Below, piece by piece: positions 1 through 8,587 of a stretch of DNA of 64,000 nt; the stretch's first letter is position 1, and each line of letters begins with the position of its first letter. The notes under the pieces are model-generated. The model did no database searches. It worked only from the letters and a program-made list of their open reading frames with translations, and had not been told where the DNA came from. The position numbers and the translations under genes were made by a program. Source of the DNA: an uncultured Aquabacterium sp. (GTDB taxonomy: Bacteria; Pseudomonadota; Gammaproteobacteria; Burkholderiales; Burkholderiaceae_C); assembly GCF_947366995.1 (NCBI RefSeq), contig NZ_CANBCC010000013.1, forward strand, positions 1 through 64,000, read 5' to 3'.

Positions 1-74
1 CCGCGTTGGTGCGGGTTGCTCGGTTGTGGTGGGGGGGGTCTGCGCCAGTCTCGGGGCTGGCGCCATGCGGGGTG

Positions 75-94
75 GTCCTGCCTCACGGCAGGAC
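75..94. other. Perfect 8-bp hairpin downstream of the ABC importer operon
   Basis: GTCCTGCC and GGCAGGAC flank a 4-nt loop about 45 bp past the stop codon of the leftmost gene. There is no T-run, so it is not a classical Rho-independent terminator. It may protect the 3' end of the minus-strand operon transcript. The rest of the first 140 bases shows no gene. Confidence 0.35.
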
Positions 95-140
95 ACACCT
101 CGGTGCGGGGAAGGATGTGGGGCCGGGGAACGCGCGGCTG

Positions 141-1037
141 TTACTTCAGCAACCCCGTCGACCGCCCCACCTGCTCGATCACATCGAAGTCCTCGCCCTT
201 GGCCGGCACAAAGCGCTTCGCCCCCTGCAGCGCCATCACCGCCTGGTCGGCCGGGTCGCTCGCCTCCAGCGTCATGAAGGCATTGGCGAACTTCTGCACC
301 GTGGCCGCCGGCAGGTCCTTGCGGGCCGCCCACACATAGTCCACGAAGGCCGGCGTGGTCCAGATGGCCTTCACCTTCGTCTTGTCGAACTTGTCGCCGG
401 CCACCAGCCGGTTCCACACCTCGATGTTCAGTGCACCCGCCTGCACCTTGCCCGACTCCACCATCTTCACCGTCGCATCGTGCGCCCCGCTGTAGATGGG
501 CGCGCCGGCGAAGTCCTTGTCCGCATCGATGTGGAAGCGCGTGCTCAGGAAGTGGCGCGGGAACAGGTGGCCCGAGGTCGAGCTCTTGGCGCCGAACGCA
601 AAGCTCTTGCCGCGCAGCTCTTCCGGCTTGCTGATGCCCGAGGCCGTGTTGACGATGAACACGCTGTGGAACTCGCGGTCGATGTCGCGCATCACCACCG
701 GGCGCGCGCCGGCCAGCACGCGGGCCTGCACGAAGGTGAAGCCGCCCAGCCAGGCGAAATCAATCTTGCCCGCCGCCAGGGCCGACACGGCCGCGCCGTA
801 GTCGATGACCGGCACATAGACGACCTTGACGCCCAGGTGCTTCTGCAGGTGGTCGATCAGCGGCTGGTACTTGCGGGCCAGCTCGGTGGGGTTCTCGTCG
901 GGAATGCCCGAGACGCGGATCACGTCCTGAGCCTGGGCCTGCGCGACGGCAGGCAGCAGCGGCGCCAGGGCCAGTGCAGCCAGGGCAGCCAGCGTGGTGC
1001 GACGGGGACGGACGGACGGCGAAGACGGGTGGCTCAT
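141..1037 (-). CDS. PhnD-like periplasmic substrate-binding protein, putative selenium-oxyanion importer
   Basis: This is a 298-residue periplasmic binding protein of the phosphate/phosphonate-binding (PhnD-like) family. A basic start followed by an Ala/Leu-rich stretch ending near AQAQ at about residue 36 looks like a signal peptide, possibly Tat-like because of the RPRR run. The body has the family's typical course: DYGAAVSALAAGKIDFAWLGGF, an early ligand-side Ser/Thr cluster (AKSSTSGH) and the SGAHDATVKMV stretch. The start codon overlaps the stop of the upstream permease by 4 bp, so the two are translationally coupled. It is the last gene of an mnmH-ATPase-permease-binding protein operon facing away from selD. 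Families of this type beside selD and mnmH are annotated as putative selenate transporters. The substrate here is inferred from context only; phosphonate or another oxyanion remains possible. Confidence 0.8.
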   Translation of the reverse strand: MSHPSSPSVRPRRTTLAALAALALAPLLPAVAQAQAQDVIRVSGIPDENPTELARKYQPLIDHLQKHLGVKVVYVPVIDYGAAVSALAAGKIDFAWLGGFTFVQARVLAGARPVVMRDIDREFHSVFIVNTASGISKPEELRGKSFAFGAKSSTSGHLFPRHFLSTRFHIDADKDFAGAPIYSGAHDATVKMVESGKVQAGALNIEVWNRLVAGDKFDKTKVKAIWTTPAFVDYVWAARKDLPAATVQKFANAFMTLEASDPADQAVMALQGAKRFVPAKGEDFDVIEQVGRSTGLLK

Positions 1038-2755
1038 GGTGTGAGGATCCGGGTTGAGGATGAAAGGGGGGCGGGCAGGTGCGCTTCGGGCGCGCAGCCG
1101 GGCAGGGGCAGGCGCGCGCCATCGCCGCGCAGGATGCGGGCGCGCACGCGGTCGCCCAGGGCGTCCACGGCGGCCACCAGCAGCAGCATGGTCAGCAGCA
1201 GCATGCCCAGGTCATGCAGGTGGAACAGGCTGATCGCGGTGTTGAGCGCGTCGCCGATGCCGCCAGCGCCCACGAAGCCGACCATGGCGGTGGCGCGCAC
1301 ATTCACTTCGAAACGGTAGAGCGTGAGCGCCGCCAGCCGGGCCTGCACCTGCGGCAGCACGCCGAACAGGAAAGTGGCCAGCGTGCCTGCGCCCAGGCTC
1401 TGCAGGGCGGCGGGCGGGCCGGGCTCGGCTTCTTCCAGCACGTCGGCAAACAGGCGGCCCATCACGCCGATGTTGTGCACGGCAATCGCCAGGATGCCGG
1501 CCAGCGGGCCGCCGCCCACCCACACCACGAAGACCAGGGCCAGCGTCAGCTCGGGCATGACGCGGGTCAGCTGCTGCACCACCCGGCTCATCGCGGCGGC
1601 CAGCGGGCGCAGCCACCGTCCGATGCCGCGCGGCCGGGGCGGGTCGGGCAGGTAGCTGCCGGTGCTCAGCCGCGCTGCGCCCAGCGGCGCCAGCACGAAG
1701 GCCAGCGCGGCCGACAGCAGCGTGGCCACCCAGGCCATCAGCAGCGTGTCGCCAATCTGGCCCGCCGCGGTCTTCAGAAAGGCCAGGTCGATTGCCAGCG
1801 TGTCCATGCGCGGCATGAGCGCCAGGCCGGCGCCCGAGAACAGGTCGGCCCACGGCACGTCGAGCCGCACCCAGGCCCACAGCGTGCCGGCGGCGCTCAG
1901 GCCCAGCGTCCAGCCGATGGCGGCGCGGCGCAGGCGGTTGCTCAGCAGCTCGAGCGCGACCACGAAGGCCAGCACGGCGAGCAGCGTCGTGGCCAGCTTG
2001 TCGTACTGGAAGTAGCGCAGGCTCAGCGCGATCTCGCTGCCCAGGCCGCCCGCGCCCACCACGCCCAGGATGGTGCCGATGCGGATGTTGCACTCCAGGC
2101 AGAACAGCGCGTAGCCCGTCCACTGCCGGCCCACCTGGGGCAGCACGGCGTGCAGGAACAGCGCCCAGCGCGAGGCGCCGGCGGCCCGCAGGGCCTGAAC
2201 CGGGCGCGGGTCCACGGCTTCGGCCAGTTCGGCAAACAGCTTGCCGATGTTGCCGCCCACCGTCAGGCCGATGGCCAGCACCGCCGCGCCCGGGCCCAGG
2301 CCCAGCAGCTGCACAAACAGGTAGGCCCACACGATCTCGGGCACCGAGCGGCCCACGCCCAGCAGCACGCGCGCGGCGCTGCGAGTGGCCGCCAGCCCCG
2401 TGCGCGCCCAGGCGGGCGGGCCACGCGGCGGGTCGTCCAGCTCGGGCACGCGCGTGGCAAAGAAGGCCAGCACCGTGCCCAGCAGCGCGGCCAGTACCGT
2501 GCCCAGGATGCCGATCAGCAGGCTTTCGACCGAGAGGTCGAGCACGCGGGCCAGGAAGTCGGCCGACAGGTCTGGGTGCGCAAAGCCCGACAGGATCTCA
2601 CCGGCATTGCGCAGCCCGTCGGCGTCGAGCAGGCGGCGCAGGTCGGCGCCGGTCAGCGACAGGCACAGCAGGCCCGAGAGCGCGATCGCCAGCCACCCCG
2701 CAAAGCGCCACCGGGCCTGGCGCCGCGCGTCAGAGACGCTCGTCACTGCCGGCAT
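1034..2755 (-). CDS. Fused double PhnE-like ABC permease
   Basis: The 573-residue inner-membrane protein carries two complete BPD-transport permease modules in one chain. Each half has its own EAA loop: ALRAAGASRWALFLHAVLPQ near residue 195 and ALQSLGAGTLATFLFGVLPQ near residue 450. Each loop is followed by the GAGGLG/GAGGIG turn. A usual PhnE has one module of about 260-280 residues and works as a homodimer or as two separate subunits, so this is a tandem fusion. The start overlaps the end of the ATPase gene by 26 bp and the stop overlaps the binding-protein start by 4 bp. It should form the membrane channel of the importer on its own. Its fusion and its location beside mnmH/selD are the odd points; the transported ion is not shown by sequence. 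Confidence 0.85.
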   Translation of the reverse strand: MPAVTSVSDARRQARWRFAGWLAIALSGLLCLSLTGADLRRLLDADGLRNAGEILSGFAHPDLSADFLARVLDLSVESLLIGILGTVLAALLGTVLAFFATRVPELDDPPRGPPAWARTGLAATRSAARVLLGVGRSVPEIVWAYLFVQLLGLGPGAAVLAIGLTVGGNIGKLFAELAEAVDPRPVQALRAAGASRWALFLHAVLPQVGRQWTGYALFCLECNIRIGTILGVVGAGGLGSEIALSLRYFQYDKLATTLLAVLAFVVALELLSNRLRRAAIGWTLGLSAAGTLWAWVRLDVPWADLFSGAGLALMPRMDTLAIDLAFLKTAAGQIGDTLLMAWVATLLSAALAFVLAPLGAARLSTGSYLPDPPRPRGIGRWLRPLAAAMSRVVQQLTRVMPELTLALVFVVWVGGGPLAGILAIAVHNIGVMGRLFADVLEEAEPGPPAALQSLGAGTLATFLFGVLPQVQARLAALTLYRFEVNVRATAMVGFVGAGGIGDALNTAISLFHLHDLGMLLLTMLLLVAAVDALGDRVRARILRGDGARLPLPGCAPEAHLPAPLSSSTRILTP

Positions 2756-3485
2756 AGAGCTGTTCCAGGCGGGCCTCGGTGGCGTCCTCGGGGGCGCAGT
2801 CGAACAGGATGTCGCCGCGGCGCAGGCCGATGACCCGGGTGCAGTCGCGCCGTGCGATGTCGAACCAGTGCGTGCAGAACACCAGCGTCATGCCGCGCTG
2901 GCGAGCCTGTTCGGTGATGAGCCGCGTGACGGCCTTGGCCGTGTGCGGGTCGAGCGAGGCGGTGGGCTCGTCGGCCAGCAGGATGTCGGGCTCGGCGATC
3001 AGGGCGCGGGCAATGGCCACGCGCTGCATCTGCCCGCCACTGAGCGCGCTGGCCGCGGCCCACTGGTGCCCCCCCATGTCGAGCGACTGCAGCAGCGTGG
3101 CCACGCGCGCCGATTCCAGCGGCCACAGGGCCGCGGCCAGCGTGCGCCACCATGGCCAGTGCGGCAGCAACCCGGCCACCACATTGCGGTGCACCGTCGC
3201 CTGCGGCACCAGCAGGTTCTGCTGCTCGACGATGCGGCAGCGGGCGCGGTGGCGCTGCAGCGCGCGCCAGCCCATCGCGTCGAGCGCCACGCCGTCCACC
3301 CGCACGTGGCCCGCCGTCGCGCGCAGCGCGCCGGCCATCAGGCGGATCAAGGTGGACTTGCCGGCGCCGCTGGGGCCGATCAGGGCGATGCGCTCACCGG
3401 GCTGCACGCGCAGGCTGATGTCGCGCAGCACGGGCTTGCCGCCCCACTGGCGGCTGACGCCCTCCAGTTGAAGCTCAGCGGACAT
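2730..3485 (-). CDS. PhnC-like ABC transporter ATP-binding protein
   Basis: A 251-residue ABC ATPase. Walker A is GPSGAGKST near residue 37, the signature is LSGGQMQR near residue 145, Walker B is ILLADEPTASLD near residue 168, and the switch histidine lies in FCTHWFD near residue 202. All catalytic elements are intact. The size and the Q-loop spacing fit the PhnC/MetN-like importer ATPases. Its start codon overlaps the last 11 bp of mnmH, and its own 3' end overlaps the permease by 26 bp, so the four genes form one tightly packed transcription unit. It should energise the fused permease and the PhnD-like binding protein. The substrate is probably a selenium oxyanion by context, not by any residue seen here. 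Confidence 0.88.
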   Translation of the reverse strand: MSAELQLEGVSRQWGGKPVLRDISLRVQPGERIALIGPSGAGKSTLIRLMAGALRATAGHVRVDGVALDAMGWRALQRHRARCRIVEQQNLLVPQATVHRNVVAGLLPHWPWWRTLAAALWPLESARVATLLQSLDMGGHQWAAASALSGGQMQRVAIARALIAEPDILLADEPTASLDPHTAKAVTRLITEQARQRGMTLVFCTHWFDIARRDCTRVIGLRRGDILFDCAPEDATEARLEQLYAGSDERL

Positions 3486-4542
3486 CGTCGTTCACCTCGA
3501 CGGCCAGCACGGCGGCGGCCAGGGCGTCGATGCCCGCCTCGTCCAGCGTGTCACCCGGCACCGTCTGGCGCTGCGGCCAGTGGTGGAAGTGCTGGCTTTG
3601 CGAGCGGGCGTACTGTGGGTCGTAGTGCAGGCGGGCCAGTTCGTCGAACAGGGGCGGCAGCTCGCCGGCCAGGGCCCACTTCTGCCAGCGGTCGATGGCT
3701 TCGTTGCCCAGCAGCGGTCGCAGCGGGTCGATCCGGCGCGCGAGCAGCGCAGGGTCGTCGCCCAGGTAGGCGTAGTCGCGCAGCAGAAAGGCGAGCCGCG
3801 CCTCGAACGGCACGCTCAGCTCGATGCAGGGGCTGGCGCGCATGCGCTCGATCAGCGGCGCGGGCAGCGCGATGCGGCCGATGCGGCGGCTTTCGGCCTC
3901 CACGTAGATGGGCCGGCTCAGGTCGAGGCGTTCGAGGTGTTCGACGAGCTGCGTGTCGAACGCCTTCTGCGAAGGCTGTGGCTGGCCCGGCATGGCGCCG
4001 AGCAGCGAGCCCTTGTGGCAGGCCAGGCCCTCCAGGTCGAGCACCTGCGCACCCTGGGCGGCCATCGCGTGCAGCACGCGCGTCTTGGCGCTGCCGGTGG
4101 CGCCGCACACCACGCGCAGGCGCAGCCCGGCGCACTGCCGATCGAGCACTTCCAGCACGTGGTGGCGCCAGCGCTTGTAGCCGCCGGCCAGTTGCTGGGC
4201 GTCCCAGCCCACCAGGCGCAGCCAGGTCACCATCGAGCCGCTGCGCATGCCACCGCGCCAGCAGTACACCAGCGGCTTCCAGTTGGCGGGTTTGTCGGCC
4301 AGCTGTTCGCGCAGGTGCTTCGCGAGGTTGGCGGCCACCATGGCGCCCCCCACACGGCGGGCTTCGAAGGCGCCCTGCTGCTTGTAGATCGTGCCCACGA
4401 TGCAGCGCTCTTCGTCGTCCAGCACCGGCAGGTTGATGGCCCCTGGGATGTGATCCAGCGCGAACTCGGCGGGCGAGCGGGCGTCGATCAGGCAGTCGAA
4501 TGCATGGCGGTCCTCGACGCGGACCGGACCGCGTGCGCTCAT
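3475..4542 (-). CDS. mnmH: tRNA 2-selenouridine synthase MnmH (SelU/YbbB)
   Basis: MnmH replaces the sulfur of 2-thiouridine at the wobble position of certain tRNAs with selenium, through a geranylated intermediate, using selenophosphate made by SelD. The 355-residue protein has an N-terminal rhodanese domain with the catalytic cysteine in LVYCWRGGMRSGSM (near residue 90) and a C-terminal P-loop domain with GATGSAKT. Length matches the family (about 360). The reading frame is open further upstream, but I chose the ATG at 4542 because it leaves room for the divergent selD start at 4588 and begins where family similarity begins. It leads an operon with the PhnC/E/D-like importer. SelA and SelB are not in the window, so selenium here may serve tRNA modification only. 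Confidence 0.92.
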   Translation of the reverse strand: MSARGPVRVEDRHAFDCLIDARSPAEFALDHIPGAINLPVLDDEERCIVGTIYKQQGAFEARRVGGAMVAANLAKHLREQLADKPANWKPLVYCWRGGMRSGSMVTWLRLVGWDAQQLAGGYKRWRHHVLEVLDRQCAGLRLRVVCGATGSAKTRVLHAMAAQGAQVLDLEGLACHKGSLLGAMPGQPQPSQKAFDTQLVEHLERLDLSRPIYVEAESRRIGRIALPAPLIERMRASPCIELSVPFEARLAFLLRDYAYLGDDPALLARRIDPLRPLLGNEAIDRWQKWALAGELPPLFDELARLHYDPQYARSQSQHFHHWPQRQTVPGDTLDEAGIDALAAAVLAVEVNDDVR

Positions 4543-4587
4543 GCGGGGGCCCCCGCTGGCACAATCGCCTCGTACTTCTGTTGACCG
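4543..4587. promoter_or_regulatory. Divergent mnmH/selD promoter region
   Basis: Only 45 bp separate the two start codons, so both promoters must overlap or sit inside the coding ends. A CACAAT hexamer around 4559-4564 could be the selD -10 box. No clear Shine-Dalgarno precedes either start. Confidence 0.35.
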
Positions 4588-5640
4588 ATGATGTCCATTG
4601 CGCTGACCCAGTTCTCTCACGGTGGCGGCTGCGGCTGCAAGATCGCCCCGGGCCTCCTGTCCGAGATTTTGTCACGGGCCCCCCAGGGCCTCGTGCCGCC
4701 CGAGCTCATGGTCGGCCTGGAGACCAGCGACGACGCGGCCGTCTACCGGCTCAACGACCAGCAGGCATTGGTGGCCACCACCGATTTCTTCACCCCCATC
4801 GTCGACGACCCGCGGGATTTCGGTCGCATTGCGGCCACCAACGCGCTGTCGGACATCTATGCCATGGGCGGCACGCCCATCATGGCGCTGGCGCTGGTCG
4901 GCATGCCGATCGCCAAGCTGCCGCCCGAGGTGATCGGCCAGATTCTGGGCGGCGGTGCCGAGGTGTGCCGGGCCGCGGGCATCCCGATCGCCGGTGGCCA
5001 CTCCATCGACCTGCTGGAGCCGATCTACGGCCTGGTGGCGCTGGGCCTGGTGCACCCGGACCGCGTGCACCGCAACGCCGATGGCCGCGCGGGCGATGTG
5101 CTGGTGCTGGGCAAACCGCTGGGCGTGGGCGTGCTGTCGGCCGCGCTCAAGAAAGAGCGGCTGGATGAGGCAGGCTATGCGCAGATGATCCGCCACACCA
5201 CGCAGCTCAACCGGGTCGGTGTGACGCTGGGCGCGCTGCCCGGTGTGCACGCGATGACGGACGTGACGGGTTTTGGCCTGGCGGGCCACCTGCTCGAGGT
5301 GTGCCGTGGCTCGGGGCTGGATGCACAGGTGGCGCTGTCGCAGCTGCCGCTGATCGACGTGGCGGCGGGCTTTGCGCGCGAGGGCATCGTGACCGGGGCG
5401 TCGGGCCGCAACTGGGCGGCCTATGGTGCAGAGGTGAACTGGCCGGCCCACGCCGAGGCCTGGCAGCAGGCTCTGGTGTCCGACCCGCAGACCAGCGGCG
5501 GCCTGCTCGTGAGCTGCACACCGGAGGCGGTGCCCGCCGTGCTGACCGCCATGCAGGCCGAGGGCTGCGGCGAGGCAGCCGTGATCGGCACGCTGGCCGC
5601 GCCCGCGCAGGCCGGGGCCCCGCGTCTGCATTTCGCCTGA
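4588..5640 (+). CDS. selD: Selenide, water dikinase SelD (selenophosphate synthase)
   Basis: SelD makes selenophosphate from selenide and ATP, the selenium donor for MnmH and for selenocysteine synthesis. The 350-residue product has the N-terminal catalytic HGGGCGCK motif with Cys15 in the place where some homologues carry selenocysteine, and Lys18 equivalent to the essential lysine of the E. coli enzyme. Further family signatures are ETSDDAAVY, the DFFTPIVDDP stretch, AGGHSI and the DPQTSGGLL stretch near the C-terminus. A second ATG directly follows the first, so the start may be one codon later. It is divergent from mnmH and the putative selenium importer, which together give a complete selenouridine pathway in 5.5 kb. 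Confidence 0.95.
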   Translation: MMSIALTQFSHGGGCGCKIAPGLLSEILSRAPQGLVPPELMVGLETSDDAAVYRLNDQQALVATTDFFTPIVDDPRDFGRIAATNALSDIYAMGGTPIMALALVGMPIAKLPPEVIGQILGGGAEVCRAAGIPIAGGHSIDLLEPIYGLVALGLVHPDRVHRNADGRAGDVLVLGKPLGVGVLSAALKKERLDEAGYAQMIRHTTQLNRVGVTLGALPGVHAMTDVTGFGLAGHLLEVCRGSGLDAQVALSQLPLIDVAAGFAREGIVTGASGRNWAAYGAEVNWPAHAEAWQQALVSDPQTSGGLLVSCTPEAVPAVLTAMQAEGCGEAAVIGTLAAPAQAGAPRLHFA

Positions 5641-5691
5641 TTCGCCGGGGCCTCGGAGGCCCAGCAGGCACGGCCGTTGCCGGCCTTCGGC

Positions 5692-6345
5692 ATGGCCCGT
5701 CCTGTCCACTTCTTCGTCTACGACGGCTTCGCCGACTGGGAAGCTGCGTTCGCCCTTGCCGGCATCCAGCAACCGACCTTCCAGCGTGCCCCCGGACGCT
5801 ACACCGTGTGCACGGTGGGCCTGAGCCAGGCGCCCGTGCGCTCGATGGGCGGCGTGGCGGTGCTGCCCGACCAGCTGCTGGACACGCTGTCGCCTGCCGA
5901 CAGCGCCATGCTGATCCTGCCCGGTGGGCTGGGGTGGGAGGAGGGGCAGCACATGGCGGCCGTCGAGGCGGCGCGGCGCTTTCTCGCGGCCGACGTGCCG
6001 GTGGCGGCCATCTGCGGTGCCACCGCGGGGTTGGCGCGGGCCGGGCTGCTCAATGGGCGGCGGCACACCAGCAACGCCCTGGCGTATCTGAAAGGGGTGC
6101 CTGCCTACGAGGGCAGCGACCGCTATGAAGCCCAGCCAGCCTGGCGAGACGGGCCCCTGATCACGGCGGCGGGCATGGCGCCGCTCGAGTTCGCGCGCGA
6201 GATCTTCCGCTGCCTGGATCTGTACGACCCGCCGGTGCTCGACGCGTGGTACGACCTTTACCGCACCGGCCACTCCGAGCACTACGCCCGCATGCAGCAG
6301 GCGGCAGAGGCCTCGGCCGACGTGGCCGCCGAGCGCGCGGGCTGA
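5692..6345 (+). CDS. DJ-1/PfpI family protein
   Basis: A 217-residue class I glutamine-amidotransferase-like protein of the DJ-1/PfpI superfamily. The nucleophile elbow is [15 protein letters not shown] with Cys near residue 107, preceded by the [12 protein letters not shown] loop that usually carries the acidic partner. The [10 protein letters not shown] tail resembles the PfpI subgroup annotated as putative glutamine amidotransferases or transcriptional-regulator-like cores. The frame extends to a TTG at 5677, but the ATG at 5692 matches the start of the fold. It follows selD by 51 bp and precedes a TrxR-like flavoprotein by 14 bp, so it may share the selD transcript. Substrate unknown; glyoxalase, protease or amidase activity cannot be told apart. 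Confidence 0.75.
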   Translation: MARPVHFFVYDGFADWEAAFALAGIQQPTFQRAPGRYTVCTVGLSQAPVRSMGGVAVLPDQLLDTLSPADSAMLILPGGLGWEEGQHMAAVEAARRFLAADVPVAAICGATAGLARAGLLNGRRHTSNALAYLKGVPAYEGSDRYEAQPAWRDGPLITAAGMAPLEFAREIFRCLDLYDPPVLDAWYDLYRTGHSEHYARMQQAAEASADVAAERAG

Positions 6346-6359
6346 ATCGGGGCCCCGCC

Positions 6360-7259
6360 ATGGACTCGGTGAGCCAGCCCCCGGTCGACTGCGTCATCGT
6401 GGGCGGTGGCCCCGCTGGGCTCACGGCGGCAATCTACCTGGCGCGCTTTCAGCGCACGATCCGTGTGCTCGACAGCGGGGAGGCCCGCGCGCTGCGCATC
6501 CCGCGCTCGCACAACGTGCCCGGCTTTCCGGACGGCATCGCGGGGCCCGAGTTGCTGGCGCGCCTGCGGGCGCAATTGCTGCGGCAGGGCGGGGCCGTGA
6601 CCGGGGCGCGGGCCACCGGGCTGGCGCAATACGATAACCTGTTCATGGTGCACGTGGGCGGGCTGCGGTGGCCTGCCCGCCGCGTGCTGCTGGCCACCGG
6701 CGCGCGCGACCGCGAGGTCGAGATCCCCGGGTTGCGCGCGGTCCGCTCGGTGGGCCTGCTGCGCGAGTGCCCGATCTGCGATGCGCACGAGCACCGCGGC
6801 CGCCGCATCGGCGTGATCGGCTGCAGCCCGCACGCGGTGCGCGAGGCGCTGTTCTTGCGGCATTTCAGCGAGGACGTGCAGCTCTTGCCGATTCGCCCCT
6901 CCGACATCCTCGCGCGTGAGGACTTCGAGGCGCTGCAGGCGCGCCAGATCGGCTGGCGACCGGGCGGCATCCACCATGTCGAGCACCGCAGCGGGCGGTT
7001 GCAGGTGCACCGCGTGGTCGGTGAGCCGCTGACCGTGGACGTGCTCTACGCGGCCCTCGGGTGCCAGCCGGCGGCCGACCTGGGCCGGGCCGTGAAGGCG
7101 CAGTGCGAGGCGGGCGGCAACCTGGTCATCGACACCCGGTGCCAGACCACCTGCCCAGGCCTGTTTGCCGCGGGCGATGTGACGAGCGGCCTCGACCAGA
7201 TCGTGGTGGCGATGGCGCAGGGCGCGGTGGCGGCCACGGCCATCCACAACAGCCTGTGA
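6360..7259 (+). CDS. Thioredoxin-reductase-like NAD(P)/FAD-dependent oxidoreductase
   Basis: The 299-residue flavoprotein has the low-molecular-weight thioredoxin reductase layout. The N-terminal FAD motif is [19 protein letters not shown], a CPIC redox pair sits at residues 137-140, then comes a second nucleotide-binding stretch ([13 protein letters not shown]) and the C-terminal FAD-closing [14 protein letters not shown]. True TrxB uses CAT/SC; here the motif is CPICD, and the NADP-binding site is degenerate (GCSPHA rather than GGGDSA). It is therefore more likely a relative that reduces a small thiol partner or a non-thioredoxin substrate. The start at 6360 lies 14 bp after the DJ-1-like gene. 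Context next to selD raises the possibility of a role in redox or selenite reduction, but this is inference. Confidence 0.8.
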   Translation: MDSVSQPPVDCVIVGGGPAGLTAAIYLARFQRTIRVLDSGEARALRIPRSHNVPGFPDGIAGPELLARLRAQLLRQGGAVTGARATGLAQYDNLFMVHVGGLRWPARRVLLATGARDREVEIPGLRAVRSVGLLRECPICDAHEHRGRRIGVIGCSPHAVREALFLRHFSEDVQLLPIRPSDILAREDFEALQARQIGWRPGGIHHVEHRSGRLQVHRVVGEPLTVDVLYAALGCQPAADLGRAVKAQCEAGGNLVIDTRCQTTCPGLFAAGDVTSGLDQIVVAMAQGAVAATAIHNSL

Positions 7260-7378
7260 CGCCGCCGCGCCAGGCGGATGGCCCCACGATCCCGGGGGGC
7301 CTCCCCTCATGTGTCACGCCACGCGGCGCGCTCTGCCTGATACTGTGTGCCACCACAAGCGACACAGGGGATTCAGGC

Positions 7379-8560
7379 ATGCAGGACACGGCGCGGGCCG
7401 CAGGACGGCCGGGGCAGCAGGGCAACGCGACGCGACGCTCATCCAGGCGCATGCGCCCGGTGCGATGGGCGATGGGTCTGCCACTGGCGATGGCGGCCGG
7501 CGCCGCGCTTGCCACGCCGCCCTCGCAGTGCGCCCGCCTGCCGGATGACGCAGCCCGGCTCGCGTGCTACGACGCCGTCTTCCGCCTGGGGCCGCAGCCG
7601 GCGCCAGGCGTGATGCCCGCCGCGGCTGCAGCGCCGGCCCCGGTGGGCGCCAGCCCCGAGGCACCGCCCGCAGCGGCGCTGCCCGGGGTGCCGCCCGAGC
7701 GCCAGCCGCTGGATCCGGCCGAGGCGCCGCCTGCCGCCACCCTGTTCGACAAGGCCTGGGAGCTGACGCCTGCCGAGAAGCGCGGCACCTTTTCGGTCAA
7801 GACCTACCTGCCGAACTTCGTGCTGCCGATGCACGTGAGCTCGCGCGTCAACCGCGCGCCCGGCTCGCCAACGCGCGGGGTGTCGCCTGCCCGCATCGAC
7901 TACAAGCCGGTCGAGGTCAAGGTGCAGGTCTCGCTGCGCACCAAGGTGGCCGAGGGCCTGCTGCTGCCCGACGCCGACCTGTGGTTTGCCTACACGCAGC
8001 GCTCGCTGTGGCAGCTGTGGAACGGCCGCGAGTCGGCCCCATTCCGCAGCACCGACCACGAGCCCGAGATGATCTATGTGGTGCCGATGAGCCGCTACCT
8101 GCCCGCGTTGCCCGGCGGCTGGCGCTGGCGGATGACGCAGGTAGGCCTGCTGCACCAGTCGAACGGGCAGAGCGATGCGCTGTCGCGCAGCTGGAACCGC
8201 AGCTACGTCAGCGCCGCGTTCGACAACGGCCCCTACGCGTTCACCTTGCGCATGTACCGCCGCCTGAAGGAAGAGGCCCGCAACGACGACAACCCCGACA
8301 TCCAGCGCTATCTGGGCAACGCCGAGCTGGTGGCCTCGTGGCTGGGCGGCCCGTCGACCGTGTCGCTGGCGTGGCGCACCCGGCTGCCCGAGGGCCGACG
8401 CGGCGCCTGGCAGCTGGACTGGACGCACCCGGTGCACCGCGACAAGCCGGCCGGCCTGCGCTGGTATGTGCAGCTGTTTTCCGGATACGGCGAGACGCTG
8501 CTCGACTACAACCACCGGCAGGACAGCCTGGGCGTCGGGCTCTCGCTCTTCCAGTTCTGA
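7379..8560 (+). CDS. pldA: Outer-membrane phospholipase A (PldA/OMPLA)
   Basis: PldA is an outer-membrane beta-barrel phospholipase that acts on phospholipids flipped to the outer leaflet. The catalytic triad is visible: His259 and Ser261 in HQSNGQSD, and Asn273 in SWNRSY, 14 residues after the His as in the E. coli enzyme. The protein ends in the barrel-type signature GLSLFQF with a terminal Phe. With the 7379 start it has 393 residues, including a basic leader, a hydrophobic signal peptide (MGLPLAMAAGAALA) and an Ala/Pro-rich linker at about 75-120. This start has an AGGGGA stretch upstream; the ATG at 7451 would give a more ordinary signal peptide and is a fair alternative. The gene stands alone between a flavoprotein and a convergent gene. 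Confidence 0.9.
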   Translation: MQDTARAAGRPGQQGNATRRSSRRMRPVRWAMGLPLAMAAGAALATPPSQCARLPDDAARLACYDAVFRLGPQPAPGVMPAAAAAPAPVGASPEAPPAAALPGVPPERQPLDPAEAPPAATLFDKAWELTPAEKRGTFSVKTYLPNFVLPMHVSSRVNRAPGSPTRGVSPARIDYKPVEVKVQVSLRTKVAEGLLLPDADLWFAYTQRSLWQLWNGRESAPFRSTDHEPEMIYVVPMSRYLPALPGGWRWRMTQVGLLHQSNGQSDALSRSWNRSYVSAAFDNGPYAFTLRMYRRLKEEARNDDNPDIQRYLGNAELVASWLGGPSTVSLAWRTRLPEGRRGAWQLDWTHPVHRDKPAGLRWYVQLFSGYGETLLDYNHRQDSLGVGLSLFQF

Positions 8561-8587
8561 CGCGTCCGGTGCGCGGCCCGAACGCGC

